Source: Syntrophaceae bacterium (GTDB taxonomy: Bacteria; Desulfobacterota; Desulfomonilia; Desulfomonilales; Desulfomonilaceae). Taken from it: a DNA stretch of 13,301 bases. A program made the translations under genes and the position numbers. Under the pieces are notes generated by a model. The model did not search any database. It saw only the letters and a program-made list of their open reading frames with translations, and was not told the DNA's origin. Shown one piece after another: positions 1 through 7,060 of this stretch; the stretch's first letter is position 1, and every line of letters starts with the position of its first letter. The stretch spans positions 1 to 13,301 of the forward strand of contig JACWAG010000121.1 in assembly GCA_014874425.1 (NCBI GenBank). Reading direction: 5' to 3'.

Positions 1-497
1 GCAGCCTTGTCGGTTTCAGAACCTCTGTAAACTACAAGGACCCTGTGGATTTCCCGGAACTGTCGAACAATCAGTACTGGCTGTTCAGCATTATGCAAGA
101 TCTTGGCGTGTACCGCTCCTAACAGAAAACCTCTCAAATATGATTGTTCATGGGAGCCCAAAACAATCATGTCATACTTTTCTGACTCCGCCGTGTTAAG
201 TATTTCTTCAGCAGGATCACCTTCCTCAATAACCAGTCTGCATGGGATCTTGGCGGAAAGGCAGGATTTGCAGGCGTCTTCAAACTGCCTTCTGACCTCT
301 TTTACATCTCCTTCAATCTCACCTTCAAGCCCACCCTTGGAAAGGAAAGGAGCGTAGCCTTCAGCCACTATGTCGGCTAGGTCCGGTTTTACATGTATCG
401 CGTCTACTACCGCATTTTGGTTCTCTAGCAAATGGCATGTGAATTCGAGACCTATGTAAGTTTCGGGGTTCTTATCTACAGCCACCAGGACTTTCAT
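1..497 (-). CDS. Universal stress protein (UspA family), tandem type, C-terminus cut by window edge
   Basis: The frame is open from an ATG at 495-497 to the left edge, giving 165 complete codons. It begins MKVLVAVDKNPETYIG, the usual first strand of a Usp fold. Residues 109-144 (DMIVLGSHEQSY...LLGAV...PVLIVR) are the classic end of a Usp domain. The ATP motif G-2x-G-9x-G(S/T) is nearly kept, but the second Gly is Glu and the final Ser/Thr is Ala. A new beta strand (HRVLVVYRGSE) starts at about residue 151, so a second Usp domain probably continues outside the window. The start is supported by an ideal AAGGAGG at 506-512, eight bases upstream. It is the last gene seen in the usp/tauE/PEP-synthase-like run, 77 bases after the preceding usp. 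Usp proteins are cytoplasmic and act in stress survival; the specific role here is unknown. Confidence 0.93.
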   Translation of the reverse strand, partial: MKVLVAVDKNPETYIGLEFTCHLLENQNAVVDAIHVKPDLADIVAEGYAPFLSKGGLEGEIEGDVKEVRRQFEDACKSCLSAKIPCRLVIEEGDPAEEILNTAESEKYDMIVLGSHEQSYLRGFLLGAVHAKILHNAEQPVLIVRQFREIHRVLVVYRGSETDKA

Positions 498-520
498 GTT
501 TCAATCCTCCTTGGGCAAGA

Positions 521-555
521 CCGGTTTGAGTTTCACGGTGAAACTTATGAAACGG
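521..555 (-). repeat. Composite intergenic hairpin between two usp genes
   Basis: The 77-base gap holds a 17-base palindrome, AGTTTCACGGTGAAACT (529-545), nested in a wider inverted repeat, CCGGTTT (521-527) against AAACGG (550-555), which pairs with one bulged base. In the minus-strand transcript this would fold just 5' of the AAGGAGG of the next usp gene. There is no U-run, so it is not a typical intrinsic terminator. An mRNA processing or stabilising structure, or a protein-binding dyad, would fit. The GTTTC/GAAAC arms are the same as in the dyad at 7644-7659, but the spacer is 5 bases instead of 6. Confidence 0.5.
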
Positions 556-574
556 AGTGGTCCAGTCTATTGCG

Positions 575-1432
575 CTATCTCATCACTAGAACGGTCGTCG
601 GACATTTACTGACAAATCGCCCCACCCAACCTCGGGAAAAGAAACGGCTCAGTAGCGATTTCTTGCCCAACCACAAAGCAAGAAGGTCCTGTTTGATTTC
701 CTGGGCTATCAATTGTTCAAAACCGGAGATGTCCATTAAACGAGTATTGATTTCAACTTGCCTATCGCTGTAATAATCTCCGATTTCAATGAGCCGGGTG
801 TATACGGATTTCTCCATGTCACCATTTTGGCTTAAACCGATCAGGTCTAACCGCGCGTTGTGGATCGTGATCATCTGATTAATCATTTCAAGTGATTCCT
901 GACTTATATAGCCTTGATCAAGACAGGCCACAATTCGTGTTACCGGTTGCTGCTCTTTGACAAGAAGCACTGAGCAATCAGCGTCATCCACAACCTGTTG
1001 AGGGGCGGGAAGAGAATTCGCCCATTCGCATTTTTCGCCTTTTGCGCAACCAAGAACGATGAGATCACTACCATCCTCTTGAGATTCTGATAAAATCTCC
1101 CGTGCAGGGGCCCCAGACCTCAACCGAACCTTAAAATCCTTTTTGCGACCCGTAAGGACTTTCATTTCTTCAACAACGCCGTTTTTCACAGGAACCCATT
1201 CATATTTGCCTTCTCCCAGTATATATGGGGAATCCTCACGGCTCCAACTATTGAGGAACGTATCTCGATATCCTCTCAAGGCTCTCCCTACCGGGGCGTC
1301 TTCAGCCGGGTTTGTAGCCTGACCTACTCCCAGCAAGGTTACATCCGCCCATGTGTTCATGGCCAATTTAATGGTTTCTTTAAGAGCATATTCGCTATAC
1401 GGATGTTCATCTCCGGCAAATAGAATTCTCAT
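575..1432 (-). CDS. Universal stress protein, tandem Usp domains
   Basis: A 285-residue protein of the usual size for a two-domain Usp. Domain 1 (about 1-160) starts MRILFAGDEHPYSEYALKE, has the strand-helix segment RSGAPAREILSESQEDGSDLIVLG (written in pieces: RSGAPAREI, then SDLIVLG), and ends CSVLLVKE. Domain 2 (about 163-285) starts TRIVACLDQG and ends CPTTVLVMR. After SDLIVLG the nucleotide loop reads GCAKGEKCEWANS rather than the canonical G-2x-G-9x-G(S/T), so domain 1 probably does not bind ATP in the standard way. Domain 2 lacks the motif too, with LWLGKKSLLSRFFSRGWVGR in its place. The ATG at 1430-1432 is preceded by AAGGAGAG. The upstream usp stops 22 bases away, so the two are very likely co-transcribed. 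The function beyond stress response cannot be read from the sequence. Confidence 0.9.
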   Translation of the reverse strand: MRILFAGDEHPYSEYALKETIKLAMNTWADVTLLGVGQATNPAEDAPVGRALRGYRDTFLNSWSREDSPYILGEGKYEWVPVKNGVVEEMKVLTGRKKDFKVRLRSGAPAREILSESQEDGSDLIVLGCAKGEKCEWANSLPAPQQVVDDADCSVLLVKEQQPVTRIVACLDQGYISQESLEMINQMITIHNARLDLIGLSQNGDMEKSVYTRLIEIGDYYSDRQVEINTRLMDISGFEQLIAQEIKQDLLALWLGKKSLLSRFFSRGWVGRFVSKCPTTVLVMR

Positions 1433-1454
1433 GGCGTTCTCTCTCCTTAAGCTC

Positions 1455-2255
1455 TTAATAAAATGCTATCAGAGAGGCCGTTTTGACCAAACTGAGCCAT
1501 TCCAGCTCAACACTGTCTTTTCGGACTGCTCTGTCTAATCCTATTGCTACCAAACCATAGTCTTTTATATCGTCTTCCCCGGGTTTGGAGAAAACTTCCG
1601 GATCAATTTGTTTCTGTTCAACAATGCACCCATCCTTCTCCAAGATGCTCTTTGACTCCAAGACCTTTTCCTTGAGACCCGTTTCTCCAGACGTAGTCAC
1701 ATGATCCGCGAGATAAGCTAAAACCAGTGGCACAGATGATCCTTTCCAAATTTTTTCAAATGTCCTTGTTAAAATGTCGGTTCCTGCTATGTCCATACAT
1801 AATAGCAGAACTTGCGTCATTTTCCTGAGAGATTGGACAAGAATTAAGGGACATGTTAACCGCTGATAAAACTTGGTGTGAGCCAACCTGTAAAGTTCCG
1901 CATGGCTCCAAGCAAAGTCGGACCCTTCTACGTACAGATCGAACAGGCCCTCTTGAACGACTATACCTACTTCTGAATGACGATCGCCATATATTACACT
2001 AGGATCATAAAGTTTGGGACAAAAATCCATTTCCGGGGCGATCATTTTAGATATCTCTTCTTTTCCCTTTTCGACCATTTCCCGTTCCCACGTTCGGCTC
2101 GCCCAGCCTGCGCCTCGAGAAGAATCTGGGGAAAGTGACTCTTTAACATAAATGGGATGGATTTCCATATCAATGGATCCTCCTAGTTGACACGCAAAAC
2201 GGAGAGCCAAGCTGGAAGCAAGATCCACTTCAATTGACACCAAAGTCTTAATCAC
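1455..2255 (-). CDS. Divergent tandem universal stress protein
   Basis: A 266-residue protein that reads as two degenerate Usp domains. Domain 1 (about 1-141) begins MIKTLVSIEVDLASSLALRF and ends TCPLILVQ. Domain 2 (about 146-266) begins MTQVLLLCMDIAGTD and ends with a strand, ASLIAFY. The usual Gly-rich ATP loop is absent: after DLYVEGSD comes FAWSHAELYRLAHTKFYQ. The start codon is GTG (2253-2255), chosen because GGGAGG lies eight bases upstream and the reading frame begins with a typical Usp first strand. It sits 72 bases after the stand-alone receiver gene and 22 bases before the next usp. Assignment to the Usp superfamily rests on domain boundaries and context and is less certain than for its neighbours. 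Confidence 0.8.
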   Translation of the reverse strand: MIKTLVSIEVDLASSLALRFACQLGGSIDMEIHPIYVKESLSPDSSRGAGWASRTWEREMVEKGKEEISKMIAPEMDFCPKLYDPSVIYGDRHSEVGIVVQEGLFDLYVEGSDFAWSHAELYRLAHTKFYQRLTCPLILVQSLRKMTQVLLLCMDIAGTDILTRTFEKIWKGSSVPLVLAYLADHVTTSGETGLKEKVLESKSILEKDGCIVEQKQIDPEVFSKPGEDDIKDYGLVAIGLDRAVRKDSVELEWLSLVKTASLIAFY

Positions 2256-2327
2256 GTCTTAGTCCTCCCTGATGGGGATAAAAAGCCTTAAACGAAGAAC
2301 CTCCGAGTTGTCTATGACAATCCTGGT

Positions 2328-2705
2328 CTATTCTCCCCGAATTTTTGCTTCGGCTCGAGACACCACTTCTTGAATTTCACTCAATTTGAATGGCTTCGCA
2401 ATAAAGTCAAACACACCCTTATGAAAGGATTCTTTGGCCGTTTCCATTGTCGCAAAGCCCGTTATTACTATGACTTCCGTCTTGGGTGAGAGCTGTTTAG
2501 CTTCGGTTAGAAGCTGCATTCCGTCAACACCCTTCATTTTTAGGTCAGTAATGATGATGTCATAGTTCACATTCTTGATTTGTTCCATTGCGTCCGAGCT
2601 TTGGGTGAAGGTATCGACCTCGTAACCCTGCTTTTCAAGAGCGGGCTTCAATCGTTTACAAACGATCGGTTCATCGTCCAAGACCATAATCTTTAATTTG
2701 TTCAT
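2328..2705 (-). CDS. Stand-alone response regulator receiver protein (CheY-like)
   Basis: A 125-residue protein with a receiver domain and no output domain. All key residues are present: acidic pocket D10-D11-E12 in MVLDDEP, phospho-acceptor D54 in IITDLKMKGVDG, switch T82 in VITG, and K104 in FIAKPF. A reading frame continues upstream to 2744, but I chose the ATG at 2703-2705. It is followed immediately by the canonical receiver start (KLKIMVLDDEP) and has AGGAGG at 2711-2716, five bases upstream. With this start the gene overlaps the 3' end of the PEP-synthase-like gene by 35 bases, which suggests translational coupling. Such proteins relay phosphate or act by protein contact; the partner could be the kinase at 9149-10606 or another kinase (inference). 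Confidence 0.95.
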   Translation of the reverse strand: MNKLKIMVLDDEPIVCKRLKPALEKQGYEVDTFTQSSDAMEQIKNVNYDIIITDLKMKGVDGMQLLTEAKQLSPKTEVIVITGFATMETAKESFHKGVFDFIAKPFKLSEIQEVVSRAEAKIRGE

Positions 2706-5271
2706 CTTTTCCTCCTCCCGGCAGGGACTTTGTGAGATTCGCATACCGGTTTAAAAACTGCTCGACAAACTGATCAACATCCTGGTCGCTTTTCAACTGT
2801 ATGTCCAGTTGTCTGCTAAAACCAATTAGGGCCCCTATAACGTGGAGACGGCTTTTAATCTCTTCTTTCGGAAGATCCAAAAGCCTGGCGACTACAAGAT
2901 CACCCTTTATCAAAACGTTAAAGTGATAGTTGGAAAGTATCTGCGAGAGCACTTGGGCCCTTCTGGACCGGCGAGTCAGATCGGTAACTCCGCCGACAAA
3001 CCTGAAATAAATGTGATTACGCTGCGCCTGTTCATACATGGTGGCGTCAATCAAGTTAAAATGGTACCCAAGTCTCAAGTGGAGATTCATGTACAGCTCG
3101 TTGACTACAGCCAAATTGAATCCAGCGTTGACGGCTCCACCGCCTGCAGCGTCCCAATTCCTGGTGAGGCTGGACATTAAGCCTTTGAAATCTATCTCAA
3201 CCGGTCTAGTGCTCCAGGAGTCCGGGTAAGAAACTCCTTCCCATAAGGCCCTTAGGGGTAATGACCGAACCTGTTCAATCTTTACTTTGTTTCCAGAAAG
3301 TTCCGGATCGATCCCGCCACCCAAATCAAGGATCCTTAAATCCAGTGGCACATCACTCTCCAATGTCCAAACCTTCGCCCCCTTAAAATGTGTAAGCGAA
3401 CCTGGGATTTCCATTAGCTCCTGGACCGATTTTTCATGTATGAAACGGATCATGTCATGAACCGAAACGCAATTACCTGGCGTAAAATCAGAAGCGTAAG
3501 GATCGATTAGATGAAGCGACGCTATTCTTTTGAGCAATCTTCTTAAAAGACGGAATTCCGGGGACTCTTCGAAAACCATCGACTGGACCCGTTCGAAGTT
3601 GATTAGTTCGTCAACCTTCCCTGAATAAACAGTTCGATGGTGTGTATCCAGAGTAATTTCCATGCCATTTTGAAGGACCTCAGTGGCATTGTCTATTCCT
3701 AAAAGAGCAGGGACACGAAATTCCCTTGCAATAGTGGCGAGGTGACCAGCGACCGAACCCTTTTCAGCAATAATTGCAGTAGCTATTGGAACAATCTGAG
3801 CCAGCCATGGCGCAGTATATTTTGTGACTAGTACCGACCCCTCAGGGAAAACGGACATATCCCCATGATTGTTTACTATGTAAACTCGGCCCGATCCCAC
3901 TCCCGCATGAGCTACCACGCCCCGATTCTCAATCAGGATCGGATAAGTCGAAAATTGTTCTCGTATGTTTCCATCAGTTTCTGCCTGTTCCGGGCTTATC
4001 GCAAGTTTTCTACACTGAAGAATCCAGATGTGATCCGCCGAATCTATCGCCCACTCGATTTCCTGTGGACGCTTGAAATACCTTTCGAGAGCCATGGCCC
4101 ATTTTGCCAAAGAATTGACAGCGCTCTCGGAAATGGACGATTTGCTTTGTATGTCTTCAGGTAAGATTGCCTCTTCTTCGCCACCTCTGGAAGCGGCCCT
4201 GACAAATGACTCCTTTTTTGCGATTCGTTTAAAGACGATCTTGTGAGGATAAGCTCGATCAACAATGTATCGGTCCGAAGAATCCCTCCCTTCAACTACA
4301 GTCCTACCCAAACCAAATGCGGCATAAATCGCAAGACAATTGGGTTGCGAAGATTCGAGCGACAATGTCTGGATGACTCCACTTGCACGACTATCAATCA
4401 TCTCCTGGCACAGAACGGCCATTGCCGCTTCCTCGCCGATCATACCCATTTGCCGCCGGTAAGTAAGCGCCTCTGGAGAATAAAGACTCGCAAGGACCTG
4501 CTTGTAAGCATCAGGGATTTGGGTCGCGGGAGCATTTAGGACGCTTTCATGCAGCCCGGCAAATGACAAATCTCCATCTTCGCCATATGCGCTACTTCGT
4601 ATGGCCCAAAACTCATTGTCAGTCTTCGTATTGTCTCGAATTTGTCGAGAAATATCCTGTGGGACAATACCGGCTAATATGCTGTATCTAATTTGACCTG
4701 AAGATTTTTCCAAAGTCTCCTTGCCCAACATCCAAAGTTCAAGCCAGGAATGAATTCGTTCCTCGAGGTCATTGTATTCCACAAAACGATTATACGCCCG
4801 GTTAGTGATCACAAATCCTGAAGGGGCCGGAATTCCCAGTTTATGAATGATTTCACCCAAGGCGTTAGCCTTCCCACCTGTCAACTCGGGAGTATCCAGA
4901 GGCATTTCTGTGAGGGATATAACATACGGGGCGTTTGACAACGCAAGTCGCCCCCTGAGTTCCATCTCAATAGGGGAAAAGACTCGATCAAGAGTTGAAT
5001 ATAGCTCGTAATAACGCTCCGATGAAATCAAATTGAGACCCTTGACCATTCGTAATAGCAAGTCTTGTAACTCTGAGATTGAATCGACCAAATATTTTCG
5101 ATCGAATATGTAATCTCCCCCAGACTTCTCTCCAAGATCGGCAATGAGTTCCATCGCTTCCTGCTGGTTCTGGAGCAAGGTCTGGAACTGTTCGAATACC
5201 TGCTGGAAAGCGATCTTTTCTCGCTTTCGAGGAAACAGTCTCTTTATTGATTTTTTTATTCGAGACCACAC
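2671..5271 (-). CDS. PEP synthase/pyruvate phosphate dikinase-like protein with atypical C-terminal domain
   Basis: 866 residues. Residues 1-115 are a basic, helical, Gln/Glu-rich extension. Residues about 130-420 are a PPDK/PEP-synthase ATP-grasp domain: TGGKANALGEIIHKLG (K134), IRSSAYGEDGDLSFAG (R225), FGLGRTVVEG, and EIEWAIDS...IWILQCR. Residues about 475-550 are the swivelling phosphohistidine domain, with VAGHLATIAREFRVPALLG and H510 as the likely phospho-acceptor. The PEP/pyruvate-binding TIM barrel of true PEP synthases is not visible. Instead residues about 560-866 hold a different region containing LRILDLGGGIDPELSG, ELYMNLHLRLGYHF and IYFRFVGG. From memory, similar C-termini occur in proteins annotated as PEP/pyruvate-binding in deltaproteobacteria. 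The start is GTG (5269-5271), with AAGGAG nine bases upstream. ATP-dependent His phosphorylation is likely; the final acceptor is unknown, and pyruvate-to-PEP conversion is not supported. Confidence 0.9.
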   Translation of the reverse strand: MWSRIKKSIKRLFPRKREKIAFQQVFEQFQTLLQNQQEAMELIADLGEKSGGDYIFDRKYLVDSISELQDLLLRMVKGLNLISSERYYELYSTLDRVFSPIEMELRGRLALSNAPYVISLTEMPLDTPELTGGKANALGEIIHKLGIPAPSGFVITNRAYNRFVEYNDLEERIHSWLELWMLGKETLEKSSGQIRYSILAGIVPQDISRQIRDNTKTDNEFWAIRSSAYGEDGDLSFAGLHESVLNAPATQIPDAYKQVLASLYSPEALTYRRQMGMIGEEAAMAVLCQEMIDSRASGVIQTLSLESSQPNCLAIYAAFGLGRTVVEGRDSSDRYIVDRAYPHKIVFKRIAKKESFVRAASRGGEEEAILPEDIQSKSSISESAVNSLAKWAMALERYFKRPQEIEWAIDSADHIWILQCRKLAISPEQAETDGNIREQFSTYPILIENRGVVAHAGVGSGRVYIVNNHGDMSVFPEGSVLVTKYTAPWLAQIVPIATAIIAEKGSVAGHLATIAREFRVPALLGIDNATEVLQNGMEITLDTHHRTVYSGKVDELINFERVQSMVFEESPEFRLLRRLLKRIASLHLIDPYASDFTPGNCVSVHDMIRFIHEKSVQELMEIPGSLTHFKGAKVWTLESDVPLDLRILDLGGGIDPELSGNKVKIEQVRSLPLRALWEGVSYPDSWSTRPVEIDFKGLMSSLTRNWDAAGGGAVNAGFNLAVVNELYMNLHLRLGYHFNLIDATMYEQAQRNHIYFRFVGGVTDLTRRSRRAQVLSQILSNYHFNVLIKGDLVVARLLDLPKEEIKSRLHVIGALIGFSRQLDIQLKSDQDVDQFVEQFLNRYANLTKSLPGGGKDEQIKDYGLGR
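2711..2716 (-). promoter_or_regulatory. Ribosome binding site inside the upstream gene
   Basis: AGGAGG on the minus strand, five bases before the receiver ATG. It decides the start of the receiver gene. It lies inside the coding sequence of the PEP-synthase-like gene, where it forms part of the codons for a Gly-Gly-Gly stretch near that protein's C-terminus. Confidence 0.85.
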
Positions 5272-5303
5272 TCGAGACAGCTCCTTCGCTCCAACAAGCT
5301 TCT

Positions 5304-5332
5304 AGAGGTTAGCACACCTCTCGATTCATCGA
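5304..5332. repeat. Two adjacent small inverted repeats in a 65-base gap
   Basis: AGAGGT (5304-5309) pairs with ACCTCT (5316-5321) across a six-base loop. It is followed at once by TCGAT-TC-ATCGA (5321-5332). They lie between the TIGR02186-type gene and the PEP-synthase-like gene. Neither is followed by a U-run on either strand, so I do not call a terminator. They could be mRNA-processing hairpins or chance dyads. Confidence 0.35.
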
Positions 5333-5336
5333 ACCC

Positions 5337-6116
5337 CTAGTGTGCGCCTTTGCCTCCAAAAACAAACCCCATCAGGAAACCAAATACAATTGCTATTATT
5401 ACCGCTAGAGAACCGTAAAACAAAGCGTGTTCAAAGGCCAGAGATGAAAGGAGCTTTGGCAAACCCTTCATTTCTACCGTAAACTCTGTAATTTCCTGTT
5501 CCAACAACTTGTTATCCTTGACAACGGAAAGAATGACCTCATAAGTGCCTGGGGTAATATTGCAGGGAAGATCTATTTTAGCCTCAATTTTCTCACCTTC
5601 AGTCCCTGTTCCCTTAACTTTTATTGCTCCTGGGAAAATCCCATAGAGACCTTGAGTTTCCTTGAGCTTTAAGAATTGCTCAAAAAGTATGTCGCTTCCC
5701 GTCTTCGGCAACTGGCCTGAAAAACTAATTACCTTCTTCAGTGCTGCGTATCCAAAATCCGGCCCAATGTCCTTTTTTAGCGAATCACCTGTTTCACTGG
5801 TCAGCATCAGATACATTGACGGCGCCGCCTGTACTTTCACCTCTCCGATGTTCATCCAGAGACCACCTCTGCGACCCTTGCGCAACAGTTCCTGTGCATG
5901 AGATTCGCCTTTGATTTCGATAATATACAGACTTTGAGGCGGAACTGTAGCTGTTATCGTCATCGGAGCGCCTTGGAAAAACTCGCGGATATGAATCTCC
6001 GATGGATTTAGTTTAAGATCCCGAGATGTGGCCAAAACCACGGAACATGAAAGACTCATTGTGAAAAGAGCCAATATTGAAACAAACACAAACCGGACAC
6101 CATTTCGAGTGTTCAT
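5337..6116 (-). CDS. Exported membrane-anchored protein of the TIGR02186 / Alph_Pro_TM family
   Basis: 259 residues. A hydrophobic signal peptide covers about residues 1-29, with likely cleavage VLA|TS. A soluble domain of about 200 residues follows, and a single C-terminal TM segment (about 233-253) ends in GKGAH, so most of the protein should face the periplasm. Family assignment rests on the early beta-rich segment (LKLNPSEIHIREFFQGAPMT), RKGRRGGLWMNIGEVKV and APSMYLMLTS, which match my recollection of TIGR02186. That family is known mostly from alphaproteobacteria, next to TauE/SafE-type permeases, as here. Its ATG abuts the permease stop (TAG-ATG, no gap), and the GGGAGG site lies inside the permease gene, indicating tight coupling. 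It is probably an accessory subunit of the transporter (inference). No biochemical role is established to my knowledge. Confidence 0.8.
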   Translation of the reverse strand: MNTRNGVRFVFVSILALFTMSLSCSVVLATSRDLKLNPSEIHIREFFQGAPMTITATVPPQSLYIIEIKGESHAQELLRKGRRGGLWMNIGEVKVQAAPSMYLMLTSETGDSLKKDIGPDFGYAALKKVISFSGQLPKTGSDILFEQFLKLKETQGLYGIFPGAIKVKGTGTEGEKIEAKIDLPCNITPGTYEVILSVVKDNKLLEQEITEFTVEMKGLPKLLSSLAFEHALFYGSLAVIIAIVFGFLMGFVFGGKGAH

Positions 6117-7046
6117 CTAGTGTCCTCCCTTGTATGCAAGCATAACAGAAGGTGAAAGAAGCAACCCAAAAAGCATCTGGACCATCACAAGCAACACAAC
6201 GGAGGCCAGAATTATTTTCAATTGGTCACCCTTGAGCCTTCTGCTCAAACGAGCGCCGAATTGCGCGCCGATAGTCGAACCCAACAACAAGAGTATGGCA
6301 AGAATCAAATCAACCGTGTGGTTCTCGACAGCCTGCAAAACTGTAACGTTCACACAAGTAAACAGGATCTGAAACAGACTTGTTCCCACAACTACGTGCA
6401 TGGGCATACGGAGCATGTAAACCATGATCGGAACCATTATGAAACCACCGCCGACACCCATGATTGCCGCCAGGACCCCGACGAAAACCCCAAGAATGAA
6501 AGGTAGGAAAATCGACAGCGTTACGCCGGACTTCGTAAACTTCATCTGAAACGGTAGCGCCTGAACAGTTCGAACATAAAGTGAGGGCTTTGAAGGCTCC
6601 ACCTTTTTCTCGGCCATAGAAGCCTTACGAAGACTCTGAAGACTCTCCATGAACATATAAGAGCCCACCACGCCAAGCATTACTACATAGGTTATTTTGA
6701 TGACAAAGTCGGCATTGCCCATGCTTCGCAGAATATGAATCAGTTGAACCCCCAAGGCGCCGCCAACAATACCGCCGATCAAAAGCAAAAAACCCATTTT
6801 AAAATCTACATTGCCCATACGATAGTGGGCATATGTAGCGGAAGTTGACGCGGCAACGATCTGATTAGAATCAGACGCTGCTGCAACTAGTGGCGGAATA
6901 CCGGCCATTATGAGAAGTGGGGTCATAAGGAAACCACCCCCGACCCCGAAGAGTCCGGAAAGGAAACCTACAACTCCTCCAAGACCGAGTAACAAAAAAA
7001 TGTTTACACTCGCGCCGGCTATCGGCAGATAAATATTCCAACTCAT
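6117..7046 (-). CDS. TauE/SafE family permease (putative sulfite/organosulfonate exporter)
   Basis: 309 residues, strongly hydrophobic, with eight or so TM segments in two homologous halves. Each half carries the family signature: GLFGVGGGFLMTPLL (about 32-45) and AIMGVGGGFIMVPIM (about 194-208). The halves are joined by a polar loop (about 140-172: KASMAEKKVEPSKP). This is the normal architecture of TauE/SafE inner-membrane permeases, linked in characterised cases to export of sulfite, sulfoacetate or related anions. The actual substrate here cannot be read from sequence. The ATG at 7044-7046 has AGGGAGA just upstream, 14 bases after the usp gene. The next gene starts on the base after its stop. 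Its position in a sigma54-driven stress operon suggests removal of a toxic sulfur anion (inference). Confidence 0.92.
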   Translation of the reverse strand: MSWNIYLPIAGASVNIFLLLGLGGVVGFLSGLFGVGGGFLMTPLLIMAGIPPLVAAASDSNQIVAASTSATYAHYRMGNVDFKMGFLLLIGGIVGGALGVQLIHILRSMGNADFVIKITYVVMLGVVGSYMFMESLQSLRKASMAEKKVEPSKPSLYVRTVQALPFQMKFTKSGVTLSIFLPFILGVFVGVLAAIMGVGGGFIMVPIMVYMLRMPMHVVVGTSLFQILFTCVNVTVLQAVENHTVDLILAILLLLGSTIGAQFGARLSRRLKGDQLKIILASVVLLVMVQMLFGLLLSPSVMLAYKGGH

Positions 7047-7060
7047 GATCAGATCTCCCT

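Noticed and set aside
2706..2744. Upstream start for the receiver protein (13 extra residues)
   Set aside because: The extra residues are not receiver-like and are the translated SD region of the true start.
3865..4539. Plus-strand and alternative minus-strand open frames within the PEP-synthase-like gene, and similar ones across the window
   Set aside because: They lie opposite or out of frame with strongly supported genes, lack convincing RBS sites and have no recognisable domains.
5304..5332. Intrinsic terminator between the TIGR02186-type gene and the PEP-synthase-like gene
   Set aside because: The stems are short and not followed by a U-run; kept only as inverted repeats.
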